Both the position numbers and the translations under genes were made by a program. Below the pieces are notes generated by a model. The model made no database searches, was not told the origin of the DNA, and saw only the letters and a list, made by a program, of their open reading frames with translations. Shown here piece by piece: positions 17,476 to 26,204 of a stretch of DNA of 64,000 nt (its first letter is position 1; each line of letters opens with the position of its first letter). Origin of the DNA: Kosakonia sp. H02 (GTDB lineage: Bacteria; Pseudomonadota; Gammaproteobacteria; Enterobacterales; Enterobacteriaceae); the NCBI GenBank assembly GCA_030704225.1, contig CP131915.1:3472001-3536000 (forward strand), given 5' to 3'.

Positions 17476-17510
17476 CAGTAACAGACCTGTTAAAAGTGAA
17501 AGGGGATGAG

Positions 17511-18056
17511 TTAGAACATGATGGACACATTGCTGTCCAGCGCGGCGCGACGTCGTTTTTCCGCGCTCATCTGTTCCAGTAAATTACGATCGACACAGAC
17601 CAGCGCTTTGGTCGGGCAGACTTGCATACAGGCCGGGCCGCTTTCACTGTGGTGACAGAGATCGCATTTGTTGGCTTCGGCTTTCTCGGCCCGTACGTTT
17701 AACCCCGCGCCGCTGTGGCGGATCACCGGGCGCACGACCACTTCCATTGCGCCGTAGGGACACGCCACCACGCAGGTTTTGCAGCCAATGCAGCGCTCCT
17801 GCATCACATGCACAAACCCTTCATCACGGCGGATTGCGCCGTTCGGGCAGACGTTGGCGCAGGGTGCGTCTTCGCACTGACGACAGAGCGTTGCCGTCGA
17901 CACATTGACGCCTTTGATGACATGAATACGCGGTAAAAAGGTTTCCGGGGTGAGCGCCGCGCAATCCTGCTGCGCCTGGTGAGAGACCACGCAGGCGACC
18001 TCACAGGTGCGACAGCCAATGCATTTTGCGGCGTCGGCCATAATAAATCGGTTCAT
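17511..18056 (-). CDS. hydN: Electron transport protein HydN, 4Fe-4S ferredoxin
   Basis: Cytoplasmic polyferredoxin of the HycB/HydN family, 181 residues (E. coli 175), linked to formate dehydrogenase H activity. Four cluster motifs are visible: CIGCRTCEVAC, CRQCEDAPCANVCP, CIGCKTCVVACP and CDLCHHSESGPACMQVCP. It is the first gene of the operon and is preceded by a sigma-54-type promoter. With fdhF directly downstream, a role as its redox partner is plausible. Confidence 0.93.
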   Translation of the reverse strand: MNRFIMADAAKCIGCRTCEVACVVSHQAQQDCAALTPETFLPRIHVIKGVNVSTATLCRQCEDAPCANVCPNGAIRRDEGFVHVMQERCIGCKTCVVACPYGAMEVVVRPVIRHSGAGLNVRAEKAEANKCDLCHHSESGPACMQVCPTKALVCVDRNLLEQMSAEKRRRAALDSNVSIMF

Positions 18057-18093
18057 TATTTTCTCCAGCTAAGAGCCTTGTCCCGCGGGAGTA

Positions 18094-18109
18094 TTCATAA
18101 AGCGTGCCA
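18094..18109 (-). promoter_or_regulatory. Sigma-54-type promoter of hydN-fdhF-hypF
   Basis: On the minus strand TGGCAC is followed after five bases by ATGAA, about 38 bases before the hydN start. The -24 half is perfect and the -12 half again reads GA instead of GC, as at norV. E. coli hydN-hypF is FhlA/sigma-54 dependent. Confidence 0.55.
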
Positions 18110-18152
18110 GTTTTTAACTGGTTGTTAAGTAAGAAGATTAAAAAAAGCGGGT

Positions 18153-18182
18153 GCTGTCATCGACACAAGTGACGATGACAGC
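18153..18182. promoter_or_regulatory. Perfect inverted repeat between ascG and hydN
   Basis: Ten-base arms GCTGTCATCG / CGATGACAGC with a ten-base loop. It lies 44 bases upstream of the hydN -24 element and shares the TGTCATC-GACA pattern with the hyc/hyp intergenic region, so it is a candidate FhlA site. Read on the minus strand from ascG, it is also a stem followed by ACCCGC and seven T residues, so it could be the ascG terminator. Both uses are compatible. Confidence 0.5.
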
Positions 18183-18190
18183 TGACGAGA

Positions 18191-19204
18191 TCAGGCGTGG
18201 GGGCCGCAAATCAGGGAGTCGCGCAGAATTAATTCGCCGGGGAACGTGCGCTGGTAAGTAAAATCGCCGCCGTCGAGCATAAATATCAGGCGATTGATGG
18301 TCTCTTTAATCATCCCGGTCACGGGGATTTTGACGCTGGACAGCGCCGGAACGGTGAACGGCGCCATGGCGATATCATCAAAGCCAATGACCGAGACCTG
18401 CTGCGGCACCGCAATCCCGCTGTCATGAAGCTGCTTAATGGCGCCCACCGCCATATCGTCATTGCTCGCCACCAGCGCGGTGAATTTTGCCTGGTGAGAG
18501 AGCAATGCTTTCACTCCCTGAGCGCCGCTCTGCGGTGTCCATTTCCCTTCGACAATCAAATCGTTACGCACAGCAATGCCGTGCTGGGCCAGCGCATCTT
18601 TATAGCCGGATAAACGCTCAATACCAGTAGGAGAATCCAGCGAGCCGGTGATAAAGGCGATATCCCGGTGGCCGTGCGCAATCAGTTCCGCCACCGCGCG
18701 CTGGCTGGCGACGTGCTGATCGCAAAAAACGCAATGGCTGAGGTTTTTTCGCAAGCGGCGGTTAAGCACCATAATCGGCTGCGAATGGCTGTCGATAATC
18801 GCATCCAGCTCATCGACGCTGAGAAAACGCGGGTAGATGATAATGGCGTCACAGCGCAGATCGAGCAGGTACTGGATTGCCTGGCGCTCTTCATCGGCGC
18901 TGTGTTTGCCATCCGCCAGCAGCAACTGGCGGCCTTTATCTTCGGTCATACGCGCTGCGTGAGAGAGCAGCTCGCTAAAGTAAACGCCGTGATACAAGGT
19001 GTTGGTGACCACTAAACCCAGCGTCTGGGTTTTGCTGCTGGCAAGGCTGCGTGCCAGCAGGTTCGGGCGATAGCCGCTTTCGCTAATCGCCTGAAACACG
19101 CGGCTTTTTGTCTCTTCGCTGACATACCCTTTGCCCGTTAGCACGCGTGAGACGGTGGCTTTTGACACCCCTGCCCGCTTTGCCACTTCCAGCATTGTCG
19201 CCAT
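18191..19204 (-). CDS. ascG: Asc operon repressor, LacI family
   Basis: Repressor of the beta-glucoside (arbutin, salicin, cellobiose) genes ascFB, 337 residues (E. coli 336). The N-terminal helix-turn-helix MLEVAKRAGVSKATVSRVL is typical, and the rest is the periplasmic-binding-like effector domain. The ATG at 19204 was chosen because a GGGG ribosome site lies about eight bases away; a GTG three codons earlier is too close to that site. It is divergent from ascFB, with an operator-like site and a CRP site between them. Confidence 0.93.
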   Translation of the reverse strand: MATMLEVAKRAGVSKATVSRVLTGKGYVSEETKSRVFQAISESGYRPNLLARSLASSKTQTLGLVVTNTLYHGVYFSELLSHAARMTEDKGRQLLLADGKHSADEERQAIQYLLDLRCDAIIIYPRFLSVDELDAIIDSHSQPIMVLNRRLRKNLSHCVFCDQHVASQRAVAELIAHGHRDIAFITGSLDSPTGIERLSGYKDALAQHGIAVRNDLIVEGKWTPQSGAQGVKALLSHQAKFTALVASNDDMAVGAIKQLHDSGIAVPQQVSVIGFDDIAMAPFTVPALSSVKIPVTGMIKETINRLIFMLDGGDFTYQRTFPGELILRDSLICGPHA

Positions 19205-19307
19205 CTTTGACACCCCTGCAAATTTCGTGACCCGAAGTGTACTTCAGGCGCAGCGAGGAAGGGAACCGTTAACCCTTGATCCGTCGGTTTATCCCTTCTC
19301 TTTTCAT

Positions 19308-19323
19308 GGTGATCTGCATCACG
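19308..19323. promoter_or_regulatory. CRP site upstream of ascFB
   Basis: GGTGA-TCTGCA-TCACG matches the CRP consensus TGTGA-N6-TCACA at eight of ten core positions. It lies in the 265-base ascG-ascF gap and predicts catabolite control of ascFB. Confidence 0.6.
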
Positions 19324-19383
19324 ATTTTGAATATTGCTAATTTTTAGCGCTTGCCCACTACAAATAAACTCATCATGATTTTG

Positions 19384-19397
19384 TGGAACCGGTTACT
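19384..19397. promoter_or_regulatory. AscG-type operator upstream of ascFB
   Basis: Site TGGAACCGGTTACT centred on CCGG, a LacI/GalR-type palindrome close to TGAAACCGGTTTCA. Two better copies occur upstream of the second beta-glucoside PTS gene (26229-26278), which suggests related or overlapping repressor specificity. Confidence 0.6.
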
Positions 19398-19469
19398 TAT
19401 TTTCTATTTCATCGCCGCCTGAACGTGCGATAAATCCTTACCCTATTGATTAAACAGGATAAAAATAAA

Positions 19470-20912
19470 ATGGCTAAGAATTATGCACCGTTAGCCCGCT
19501 CGGTAGTGGATGCGCTCGGCGGAGTCGATAACATCGCCGCCGTAACGCACTGCATGACGCGTCTGCGCTTCGTGGTGAAAGATGAAACGCGCATCGACAG
19601 TGCCACGTTAAAAAGCGTGAGCGGCGTAATGGGCGTGGTTCGTAACGACAACCAGTGCCAGGTGATTATTGGTAACACCGTTTCCCAGGCGTTTCGCGAA
19701 GTGGTCAGCCTGCTGCCACAGGATATGCAGCCGGTCGAGGTGCAAACCAACCAGAAGCTGACGCTGCGACGCATTGGCGCGGGCATTCTCGATGCGCTGA
19801 TCGGCACCATGTCACCGCTGATCCCGGCGATCATCGGCGGGTCGATGGTCAAACTGCTGGCGATGATGCTGGAGATGTCCGGCGCGCTGCCAAAGGGTTC
19901 CTCAACGCTGACTATTCTGACGGTGATCGGCGATGGGGCCTTCTTCTTCCTGCCGCTGATGGTGGCCGCCTCGGCTGCCGTTAAATTCAAAACCAATATG
20001 TCGCTGGCGATTGCGATTGCCGGTGTATTGGTGCACCCGAGTTTTATTGATTTAATGGCGAAAGCCGCACAGGGCGAGCATGTAGAGTTCGCGCTGATCC
20101 CGGTGACCGCGGTGAAATACACCTACACGGTTATCCCGGCGCTGGTGATGACCTGGTGCCTCTCTTACATTGAGCGCTGGGTGGATCGCATCACCCCGGC
20201 GGTGACGAAAAACTTCCTCAAACCGATGCTGATCGTGTTGATTGCCGCGCCACTGGCGATTGTGCTGATTGGCCCGTTGGGGATCTGGATCGGTAGCGCG
20301 ATTTCCGCGCTGGTTTACACCATTCACGGCTATCTTGGCTGGCTCTCCGTTGCCATTATGGGCGCGCTGTGGCCGCTGCTGGTGATGACCGGGATGCACC
20401 GCGTCTTTACGCCAACCATTATTCAGACCATTGCCGAAACCGGTAAAGAAGGCATGGTGATGCCGTCGGAAATCGGCGCGAACCTGTCTCTCGGCGGCTC
20501 TTCGCTGGCGGTGGCGTGGAAAACGAAAAACCCGGAACTGCGTCAGACTGCAATGGCGGCGGCAGCGTCCGCTATTCTTGCCGGGATCTCCGAACCGGCG
20601 CTGTACGGTGTCGCAGTGCGCCTGAAACGCCCGCTTATCGCCAGCTTAATTAGCGGCTTTATCTGCGGCGCGGTCGCTGGCATTGCCGGGCTTGCCAGCC
20701 ACTCGATGGCGGCCCCGGGGTTATTTACCAGCGTGCAGTTCTTCGATCCGGCAAACCCGATGACCATTGTCTGGGTGTTCGGCGTGATGGCGCTGGCGGT
20801 GGTGTTGTCCTTTGTGCTGACGCTGCTGCTCGGGTTTGAGGATATTCCGGTCGAAACTGAGAACAAAGCACCAACGGCGCAGCCGGTCACTGTTAAAGAA
20901 GCACAAGCCTGA
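19470..20912 (+). CDS. ascF: Beta-glucoside PTS enzyme IIBC AscF
   Basis: Membrane transporter that imports and phosphorylates aryl- and other beta-glucosides, 480 residues (E. coli 485). The IIB domain (about 1-90) has the phosphocysteine Cys28 in THCMTRLRF; the IIC domain (about 105-460) has about ten membrane segments and the family motif GISEPALYGV. There is no IIA domain, so phosphate must come from a separate glucose-type EIIA. The ATG at 19470 was taken by family alignment over an earlier in-frame ATG at 19446. Confidence 0.95.
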   Translation: MAKNYAPLARSVVDALGGVDNIAAVTHCMTRLRFVVKDETRIDSATLKSVSGVMGVVRNDNQCQVIIGNTVSQAFREVVSLLPQDMQPVEVQTNQKLTLRRIGAGILDALIGTMSPLIPAIIGGSMVKLLAMMLEMSGALPKGSSTLTILTVIGDGAFFFLPLMVAASAAVKFKTNMSLAIAIAGVLVHPSFIDLMAKAAQGEHVEFALIPVTAVKYTYTVIPALVMTWCLSYIERWVDRITPAVTKNFLKPMLIVLIAAPLAIVLIGPLGIWIGSAISALVYTIHGYLGWLSVAIMGALWPLLVMTGMHRVFTPTIIQTIAETGKEGMVMPSEIGANLSLGGSSLAVAWKTKNPELRQTAMAAAASAILAGISEPALYGVAVRLKRPLIASLISGFICGAVAGIAGLASHSMAAPGLFTSVQFFDPANPMTIVWVFGVMALAVVLSFVLTLLLGFEDIPVETENKAPTAQPVTVKEAQA

Positions 20913-20932
20913 TTAATAAAGCGAGGTAACGC

Positions 20933-22357
20933 ATGGCTGTATTTCCGCAAGGATTTTTATGGGGCGGCGCACTGGCCGCCAACCAGTCGGAAGGGGGATA
21001 TCTGGAGGGCGGCAAAGGGCTGACCACCGTCGATATGATCCCGCACGGCGCGAACCGTCTGCCGGTCAAACTGGGTCAGGAAAAACGCTTTGCCTTGCGC
21101 GATGACGAATATTACCCGAGCCATGAGGCGATCGATTTTTATCACCGCTACAAAGAGGATATCGCCCTGATGGCGGAGATGGGCTTTACGGTGTTTCGCA
21201 CCTCAATTGCCTGGAGCCGCCTCTACCCGAAAGGGGATGAACTGACGCCAAACCCGGAAGGCATCGCTTTTTACCGTTCGGTGTTTGAAGAGTGCAAAAA
21301 GTACAACATTGAGCCGCTGGTGACGCTGTGCCATTTCGATGTGCCGATGCATCTGGTAATTGAGTATGGCTCCTGGCGTAACCGCAAAATGGTGGAGTTT
21401 TTCACCCGTTACGCCCGTACCTGCTTTGAAGCCTTCGATGGGCTGGTGAAGTACTGGCTGACCTTCAACGAAATCAACATTATGCTGCACAGCCCCTTCT
21501 CCGGTGCCGGGCTGGTGTTCGAGGAAGGCGAAAATCAGGATCAGGTGAAATACCAGGCCGCGCATCATGAGCTGATTGCCAGCGCGCTGGCGACCAAAAT
21601 CGCCCATGAAGTGAACCCGCAAAACCAGGTTGGCTGCATGCTGGCGGGCGGCAATTTCTACCCGTATTCCTGCAAACCGGCCGATGTCTGGACGGCGCTG
21701 GAAAAAGATCGCGAAAATCTATTCTTTATCGATGTGCAGGCGCGCGGCAGCTACCCGGCTTACTCCGCCCGCGTGTTTCGTGAGAAAGGCGTGCAGATTG
21801 TCAAAGAAGCCGGGGATGACGCGATCCTCAAGAACATCGTCGATTTTGTTTCGTTCAGCTATTACGCCTCGCGCTGTGCTTCGGCGGATATGAACGCCAA
21901 TAACACCAGCGCGGCGAATATCGTCAAATCCCTGCGTAACCCGCACGTTGAATTGAGCGAATGGGGCTGGGGCATCGACCCGCTTGGTCTGCGCATCACC
22001 ATGAACATGATGTACGACCGCTACCAGAAACCGCTGTTCCTGGTGGAAAACGGGCTGGGCGCGAAAGATGAAATCAACGCCAACGGCGAGATTGAAGATG
22101 ATTACCGCATTAGCTACCTGCGCGAGCATATCCGCGCGATGGGCGATGCGATTGAAGACGGGATCCCGGTTATCGGTTACACCACCTGGGGCTGTATCGA
22201 TCTGGTGGCGGCGTCCACTGGCGAGATGAGCAAGCGCTACGGGTTTGTTTATGTCGACAGAGACGATACCGGTAACGGTACGCTGGCCCGCAGCCGCAAG
22301 AAATCCTTCTGGTGGTACAAGAAAGTGATCGCCAGTAACGGGGCCGATCTCGACTGA
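20933..22357 (+). CDS. ascB: 6-phospho-beta-glucosidase AscB
   Basis: Glycoside hydrolase family 1 enzyme that splits phosphorylated beta-glucosides into glucose-6-phosphate and aglycone. It has 474 residues, as in E. coli. The acid/base glutamate lies in LTFNEINIML (near 183) and the nucleophile glutamate in LFLVENGLGA (near 370). It follows ascF by 20 bases with ribosome site GCGAGGTAA and ends the operon just before a strong terminator. It is the only phospho-beta-glucosidase of this type in the window. Confidence 0.96.
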   Translation: MAVFPQGFLWGGALAANQSEGGYLEGGKGLTTVDMIPHGANRLPVKLGQEKRFALRDDEYYPSHEAIDFYHRYKEDIALMAEMGFTVFRTSIAWSRLYPKGDELTPNPEGIAFYRSVFEECKKYNIEPLVTLCHFDVPMHLVIEYGSWRNRKMVEFFTRYARTCFEAFDGLVKYWLTFNEINIMLHSPFSGAGLVFEEGENQDQVKYQAAHHELIASALATKIAHEVNPQNQVGCMLAGGNFYPYSCKPADVWTALEKDRENLFFIDVQARGSYPAYSARVFREKGVQIVKEAGDDAILKNIVDFVSFSYYASRCASADMNANNTSAANIVKSLRNPHVELSEWGWGIDPLGLRITMNMMYDRYQKPLFLVENGLGAKDEINANGEIEDDYRISYLREHIRAMGDAIEDGIPVIGYTTWGCIDLVAASTGEMSKRYGFVYVDRDDTGNGTLARSRKKSFWWYKKVIASNGADLD

Positions 22358-22365
22358 TATCAGCT

Positions 22366-22403
22366 GGCAGCGGGAAACCCCTTTTCCGCTGCCGGCATTT
22401 TTT
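22366..22403 (+). terminator. Rho-independent terminator of ascFB
   Basis: Stem GGCAGCGG / CCGCTGCC with an AT-containing loop, followed by GGCA and six T residues, nine bases after the ascB stop. Confidence 0.85.
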
Positions 22404-22430
22404 ACATGCGCATATTTTGCGCAGCCGTAA

Positions 22431-22446
22431 CGTGACAATGCTCACA
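22431..22446. promoter_or_regulatory. CRP-like site upstream of the YghA-like gene
   Basis: CGTGA-CAATGC-TCACA matches nine of ten core CRP positions and lies 49 bases before the start of the short-chain dehydrogenase gene. No strong -35/-10 pair stands out beside it. Confidence 0.4.
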
Positions 22447-22494
22447 TCTATGCCAGGCTTAAAAACGTGTCTACATAACGTTTAAGGAGAAAGC

Positions 22495-23388
22495 ATGGCA
22501 GAGCAAAGCCCTAAAAACACATTAGCGCCGCAGTACCCAAATCCTCCTTTTGCCGAACAACCGCAAACGCCTCCCGGTCTTGCCAGCAAGATGATCCCGG
22601 TGCCGGATCATGGCGAAACCAGCTATCGTGGTTCTGGCCGTTTGACCGGGCGCAAGGCGCTTATCACCGGCGGTGATTCTGGTATCGGCCGCGCTGTCGC
22701 CATTGCCTATGCCCGCGAAGGCGCGGATGTCGCGATTGGCTACCTGCCGGAAGAAGAGTCCGATGCGGCTGAAGTTATCAAACTGATCGAAGCCGAAGGC
22801 CGCAAAGCGATCGCCATTCCAGGCGATATCCGCTCTGAAGATTTCTGTAAGAAGCTGGTGAAAGAGGCGGTGGATGGCCTGGGCGGGCTGGATATTCTGG
22901 TGAATAACGCCGGTCGCCAGCAGTTCAACGAGTCTATCCTGACCCTTTCCACGGAAGACTTTGACGCGACCTTTAAAACCAACGTCTATGCCATGTTCTG
23001 GATAACCAAAGCGGCGGTCGAATACCTGCCACGCGGGGCCAGCATCATTAACACTTCGTCGGTGCAGGCGTACCAGCCAAGCCCGATCCTGCTGGATTAC
23101 GCGCAAACGAAAGCAGCGATTGTGGCGTTTACTAAATCCCTTGCCCAGCAGCTTGGCGAGAAAGGTATTCGCGTGAATGCGGTTGCGCCGGGGCCATACT
23201 GGACGCCGCTGCAATCCAGTGGCGGTCAGCCGCAGGAAAAAGTGCAGCAGTTCGGTGCCAGCGCGCCGCTCAAACGTCCAGGCCAGCCGGTGGAAATTGC
23301 GCCGCTGTACGTGACCATGGCGTCGGCGGAAAGCAGCTACAGCTCCGGTCAGGTATGGTGCTCCGATGGCGGTACCGGTACGTTGTAA
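22495..23388 (+). CDS. YghA-like short-chain dehydrogenase/reductase
   Basis: NAD(P)-dependent oxidoreductase of the classical SDR fold, 297 residues (E. coli YghA 294). The cofactor loop is GGDSGIGRA near residue 58, the catalytic serine lies in INTSSVQAY, and the Tyr/Lys pair in DYAQTKAA near 201. An N-terminal extension of about 45 residues rich in proline and glutamine (PNPPFAEQPQTPPG) is typical of this subgroup, which is often linked to general stress response; that link is family knowledge, not shown here. It is followed by the GH15 gene on the same strand, 83 bases away. Confidence 0.85.
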   Translation: MAEQSPKNTLAPQYPNPPFAEQPQTPPGLASKMIPVPDHGETSYRGSGRLTGRKALITGGDSGIGRAVAIAYAREGADVAIGYLPEEESDAAEVIKLIEAEGRKAIAIPGDIRSEDFCKKLVKEAVDGLGGLDILVNNAGRQQFNESILTLSTEDFDATFKTNVYAMFWITKAAVEYLPRGASIINTSSVQAYQPSPILLDYAQTKAAIVAFTKSLAQQLGEKGIRVNAVAPGPYWTPLQSSGGQPQEKVQQFGASAPLKRPGQPVEIAPLYVTMASAESSYSSGQVWCSDGGTGTL

Positions 23389-23471
23389 AACCCGGTTTTC
23401 ATGCCAACCTGCGTGGTCGCCGCCCGGCGGCCACGTCTGCATTTCCCCCTCTGCACAGGACAACAAATACC

Positions 23472-25286
23472 GTGAAGAACGCGCAATACACGTCTCCCGT
23501 CCGGGAAAATGGTTTTGTCGAGCCTGGCGATTACGCCGCGATTGGCGAGGGCCGATCCGTTGCGTTAATCGCGCCCGATGGCTCCATTGACTGGTGGTGT
23601 GCGCCAAACCTGGATTCTTCCCCGCTTTTTGACCGCCTGCTCGACCCCGGTATTGGCGGTTTTTTTCAGCTTGAACCGGGGCAGCCCTACAGCGTAACGC
23701 GCCGCTATCGCGATGACAGCAATGTACTGGAAACCATCTTTACCACCGATACCGGCAAAGTGCGGGTGACCGAGTCGATTAACAGCACGCTGGCGGGCCG
23801 CCTGCCGTGGAGCGAACTGGCGCGGCGCGTGGAGGGGATTGAAGGTGAAGTGACGATGACGCTCGCGCTGCGTTTCGGTACGCGGGCGGAGACCTGTTCC
23901 CCCTGGCTGCATGAGACCTCGCACGGCAACGTCTACCATATTGCAGATTTAATGGCGATGCTGCGCACCAGCGAGGATGTCGAGATTACGTGTCTGGATG
24001 ATGAACAGATCCGCGGCACGCTAACCGCCGTGCCTGGGCGTCGCACGCTGATCGCCTTGCTGGTCACTGAGAAAGAGCCGCTGGCGGTGCCCGATCTTGC
24101 GGCTATTGATGAGCGAATCGAAACCAGCCATACCGCCTGGGTCGACTGGTCGAAAAGTCTCAATTATGCAGGGAGTTATCGAAACCATGTCGGGCGCTCG
24201 GCGCTGGCGTTGAAGTTTCTCTGGTATTCACCCACCGGAGCCCTTGCAGCGGCGGCGACAACCTCGATCCCGGAAAGGGTCGGGAAAGAGAAAAATTATG
24301 ACTACCGCTATGCCTGGGTGCGCGATGCGTGTCTGATCATTAAAGCCTTCGCCTTTCTCGGCGCGCTGGAAGAGTGTAAGGCCGCGTTTTCCTGGTTATC
24401 AAAAACGATTATTCGCCACGGCGTAGAGTTGCAGGCTTGCTACACGCTGGAAGGCGATAGAGTGCCGCGCGAAACGTATCCGCCCCTGCGCGGGTTTAAG
24501 GATTCCCGCCCGGTTCGGGTGGGGAATAATGCTCAGGATCAGCTCCAGCTCAGTATGTACGGCGACATGCTGGCGACGGCGCAACTGTTTGTGAAGGCCG
24601 GGCATGTGCTGGATCTGCGAACATCGCGCTTGCTCGGCGAGCTGGCAAATTGCTGCGCCGATCACTGGCGGCAAAAAGATTGCGGCATTTGGGAGTTGCC
24701 CGAGCATCAGCACTATACCCATTCGAAAATGGCGTGCTGGATGGCACTGGATATGGCGCTGCAAATGGCAAAAGAGATGTCTATTGAACCGACCTGGGTG
24801 GGCCGCTGGGAGCGTGAGCGCGATCGGATCCGCGACTGGATTGAAAGCCACTGCTGGTCGGAGAGCAAACAGGCTTATCTCTTTTACCCACAAAGCGACG
24901 GTCGGCTGGATGCGTCGCTGGCGCTGGTTCATCACTACGGCAATAAGGTCAATCCGCAGCGCATGTTATCCACCTACCGGGCGATACGCGAAGAGTTGGG
25001 CGACGGCTGCGCCATGACGTACCGCTACAGCGGCGTGCAGGAAGAGGAAAACACTTTTGTCGCGTGCTCTTTCTGGCTGGCGGAAGCCTGGGCGGCAATG
25101 GGCGACATTGAGCAGGCGAAAAAGACGATGGATGAGATCCTCAACTGCATCTGCGACAAAGGGAATGTCGATACCTTCAATGAGATGTTTGATGTCCGCA
25201 CCGGGAAATGGAGCGGCAACTTGCCGCAGGGCTTAAGCCACCTGGCGCTGATTTGCGCCGCGCAGGCGATAACGGAACATTCGTGA
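23472..25286 (+). CDS. Glycoside hydrolase family 15 protein
   Basis: Soluble (alpha/alpha)6-barrel enzyme of the bacterial GH15 group that includes glucoamylases and trehalases; the substrate cannot be set from sequence alone. From a GTG at 23472 it has 604 residues. Visible family motifs are GYAAIG-like EPGDYAAIGEGRSVALI at the N-terminus, GSIDWWCAPNLDS, the barrel motif NYDYRYAWVRDA near 275 and the C-terminal acidic motif QEEENTFVACSFWLAEAWA carrying a probable catalytic glutamate. No signal peptide is seen. The ribosome site (AGGA) is about 12 bases before the GTG, so the start is uncertain; an in-frame ATG at 23355 would overlap the SDR gene. Pairing with the SDR suggests a stress or compatible-solute role, which is inference. 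Confidence 0.8.
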   Translation: MKNAQYTSPVRENGFVEPGDYAAIGEGRSVALIAPDGSIDWWCAPNLDSSPLFDRLLDPGIGGFFQLEPGQPYSVTRRYRDDSNVLETIFTTDTGKVRVTESINSTLAGRLPWSELARRVEGIEGEVTMTLALRFGTRAETCSPWLHETSHGNVYHIADLMAMLRTSEDVEITCLDDEQIRGTLTAVPGRRTLIALLVTEKEPLAVPDLAAIDERIETSHTAWVDWSKSLNYAGSYRNHVGRSALALKFLWYSPTGALAAAATTSIPERVGKEKNYDYRYAWVRDACLIIKAFAFLGALEECKAAFSWLSKTIIRHGVELQACYTLEGDRVPRETYPPLRGFKDSRPVRVGNNAQDQLQLSMYGDMLATAQLFVKAGHVLDLRTSRLLGELANCCADHWRQKDCGIWELPEHQHYTHSKMACWMALDMALQMAKEMSIEPTWVGRWERERDRIRDWIESHCWSESKQAYLFYPQSDGRLDASLALVHHYGNKVNPQRMLSTYRAIREELGDGCAMTYRYSGVQEEENTFVACSFWLAEAWAAMGDIEQAKKTMDEILNCICDKGNVDTFNEMFDVRTGKWSGNLPQGLSHLALICAAQAITEHS

Positions 25287-25318
25287 AAAAACCGGGCCTA
25301 CGGGAGTGTAGGCCGGTT
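25286..25318 (-). terminator. Terminator of the toxin-antitoxin operon
   Basis: Read on the minus strand: stem AACCGG-CCTAC / GTAGG-CCGGTT with one bulged base and a six-base loop, then six T residues. It sits between convergent GH15 and the antitoxin gene, and its core resembles a REP unit. Confidence 0.75.
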
Positions 25319-25360
25319 AAGGTGCAGGTGCCTTCCGGCAACGTATTCACAACATTAATG

Positions 25361-25660
25361 TCAGATATGAAATGCGACGCGCTTGCCTGTCGGTAAAGTG
25401 ATATCAATGCTTAATTCACCACCCAATGCAGCAACGTAACGTTTAAGGGTTGAAAGGCGCGGATCATTTCCGGGCTGCTCGATTTTCGCCAATGTCGGCT
25501 GTTTCACCCCCATAGCCACGGCAAGCTCAGTCTGGGAAATATTGAGTTCCTCACGCAGTTGGCTCAAAACAATGTTCCGGCGCAGTTCATCAACTCGGGC
25601 TTCAATGCGCGCCAGGCTTTCAGGGCTACGTTTTGCTAAAAGCTCATCTAAGGTTGCCAT
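25361..25660 (-). CDS. XRE-family antitoxin of a type II toxin-antitoxin pair
   Basis: Helix-turn-helix protein of 99 residues. The HTH covers about residues 38-65 (LNISQTELAVAMGVKQPTLAKIE), preceded by a charged helix (SPESLARIEARVDELRRNI). It should bind and neutralise the toxin encoded directly upstream and repress the operon. The toxin-first order with a 13-base overlap is typical of HigBA/Tad-Ata-like systems. A palindrome upstream of the toxin gene is the likely operator. The segment is more AT-rich than its neighbours. Confidence 0.88.
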   Translation of the reverse strand: MATLDELLAKRSPESLARIEARVDELRRNIVLSQLREELNISQTELAVAMGVKQPTLAKIEQPGNDPRLSTLKRYVAALGGELSIDITLPTGKRVAFHI

Positions 25661-26010
25661 GTTAACTCCTTATTTCGTAGATGAAGGCTGAACTCTGCAT
25701 CTGCGATTTTGATCATGTCTTTATAAAATCGTTTCTCATTAACGCCAGTCTTATCTCCAGCACATAACACAATGGCTTGCCGCCTGGGGTCAAAAGCAAA
25801 AAATGCCCGAACAGGATTACCCGAAAATTGAATTCTTAACTCTTTCATATTCACGTATTTAGATCCTTTGACGGTATCGACATAGGGGCGTCCAAGGTTG
25901 GGTCCAAATTCGCCCAGTATTCTGAAAGCAGCCAAAATTTCATCCTGCAAAAGCTCAGGCTGTAGATAAAACCAAACATCGAAACGCTCCGTTGTTATGA
26001 CATCCCACAT
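25648..26010 (-). CDS. RelE/HigB-family toxin
   Basis: Protein of 120 residues with the pattern of RelE/ParE superfamily toxins related to phage-derived Gp49/HigB-like proteins: VDTVKGSKYVNMKELRIQFS followed by PVRAFFAFDPRRQAIVLCAG and the lysine-rich end (KTGVNEKRFYKDMIKIADAE). Members usually cut mRNA in translating ribosomes; the exact target is unknown here. It is the first gene of the pair and overlaps the antitoxin start by 13 bases. Confidence 0.87.
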   Translation of the reverse strand: MWDVITTERFDVWFYLQPELLQDEILAAFRILGEFGPNLGRPYVDTVKGSKYVNMKELRIQFSGNPVRAFFAFDPRRQAIVLCAGDKTGVNEKRFYKDMIKIADAEFSLHLRNKELTWQP

Positions 26011-26047
26011 TATCGTTCCCTCATAGCTTTCCCGCTATCGGCGAACA

Positions 26048-26067
26048 TTATAGCCATTAGGCTATAA
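26048..26067. promoter_or_regulatory. Operator palindrome of the toxin-antitoxin operon
   Basis: Perfect inverted repeat TTATAGCC-ATTA-GGCTATAA, eight-base arms, 38 bases upstream of the toxin start. Its position and AT-rich flanks fit an autorepressor site overlapping the promoter. Confidence 0.65.
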
Positions 26068-26204
26068 ACTCAAGGGTAAAAACCGATCCGTACTAAATGA
26101 AACACGGTTGGCTCTGAGTTTTCACCAAAAAAACTACTCTGCCTTTCAAGCTTACCCTAACAAACTTTACTGGTTCGTCTTCCTCCCCCTACCACAAATC
26201 ATGG

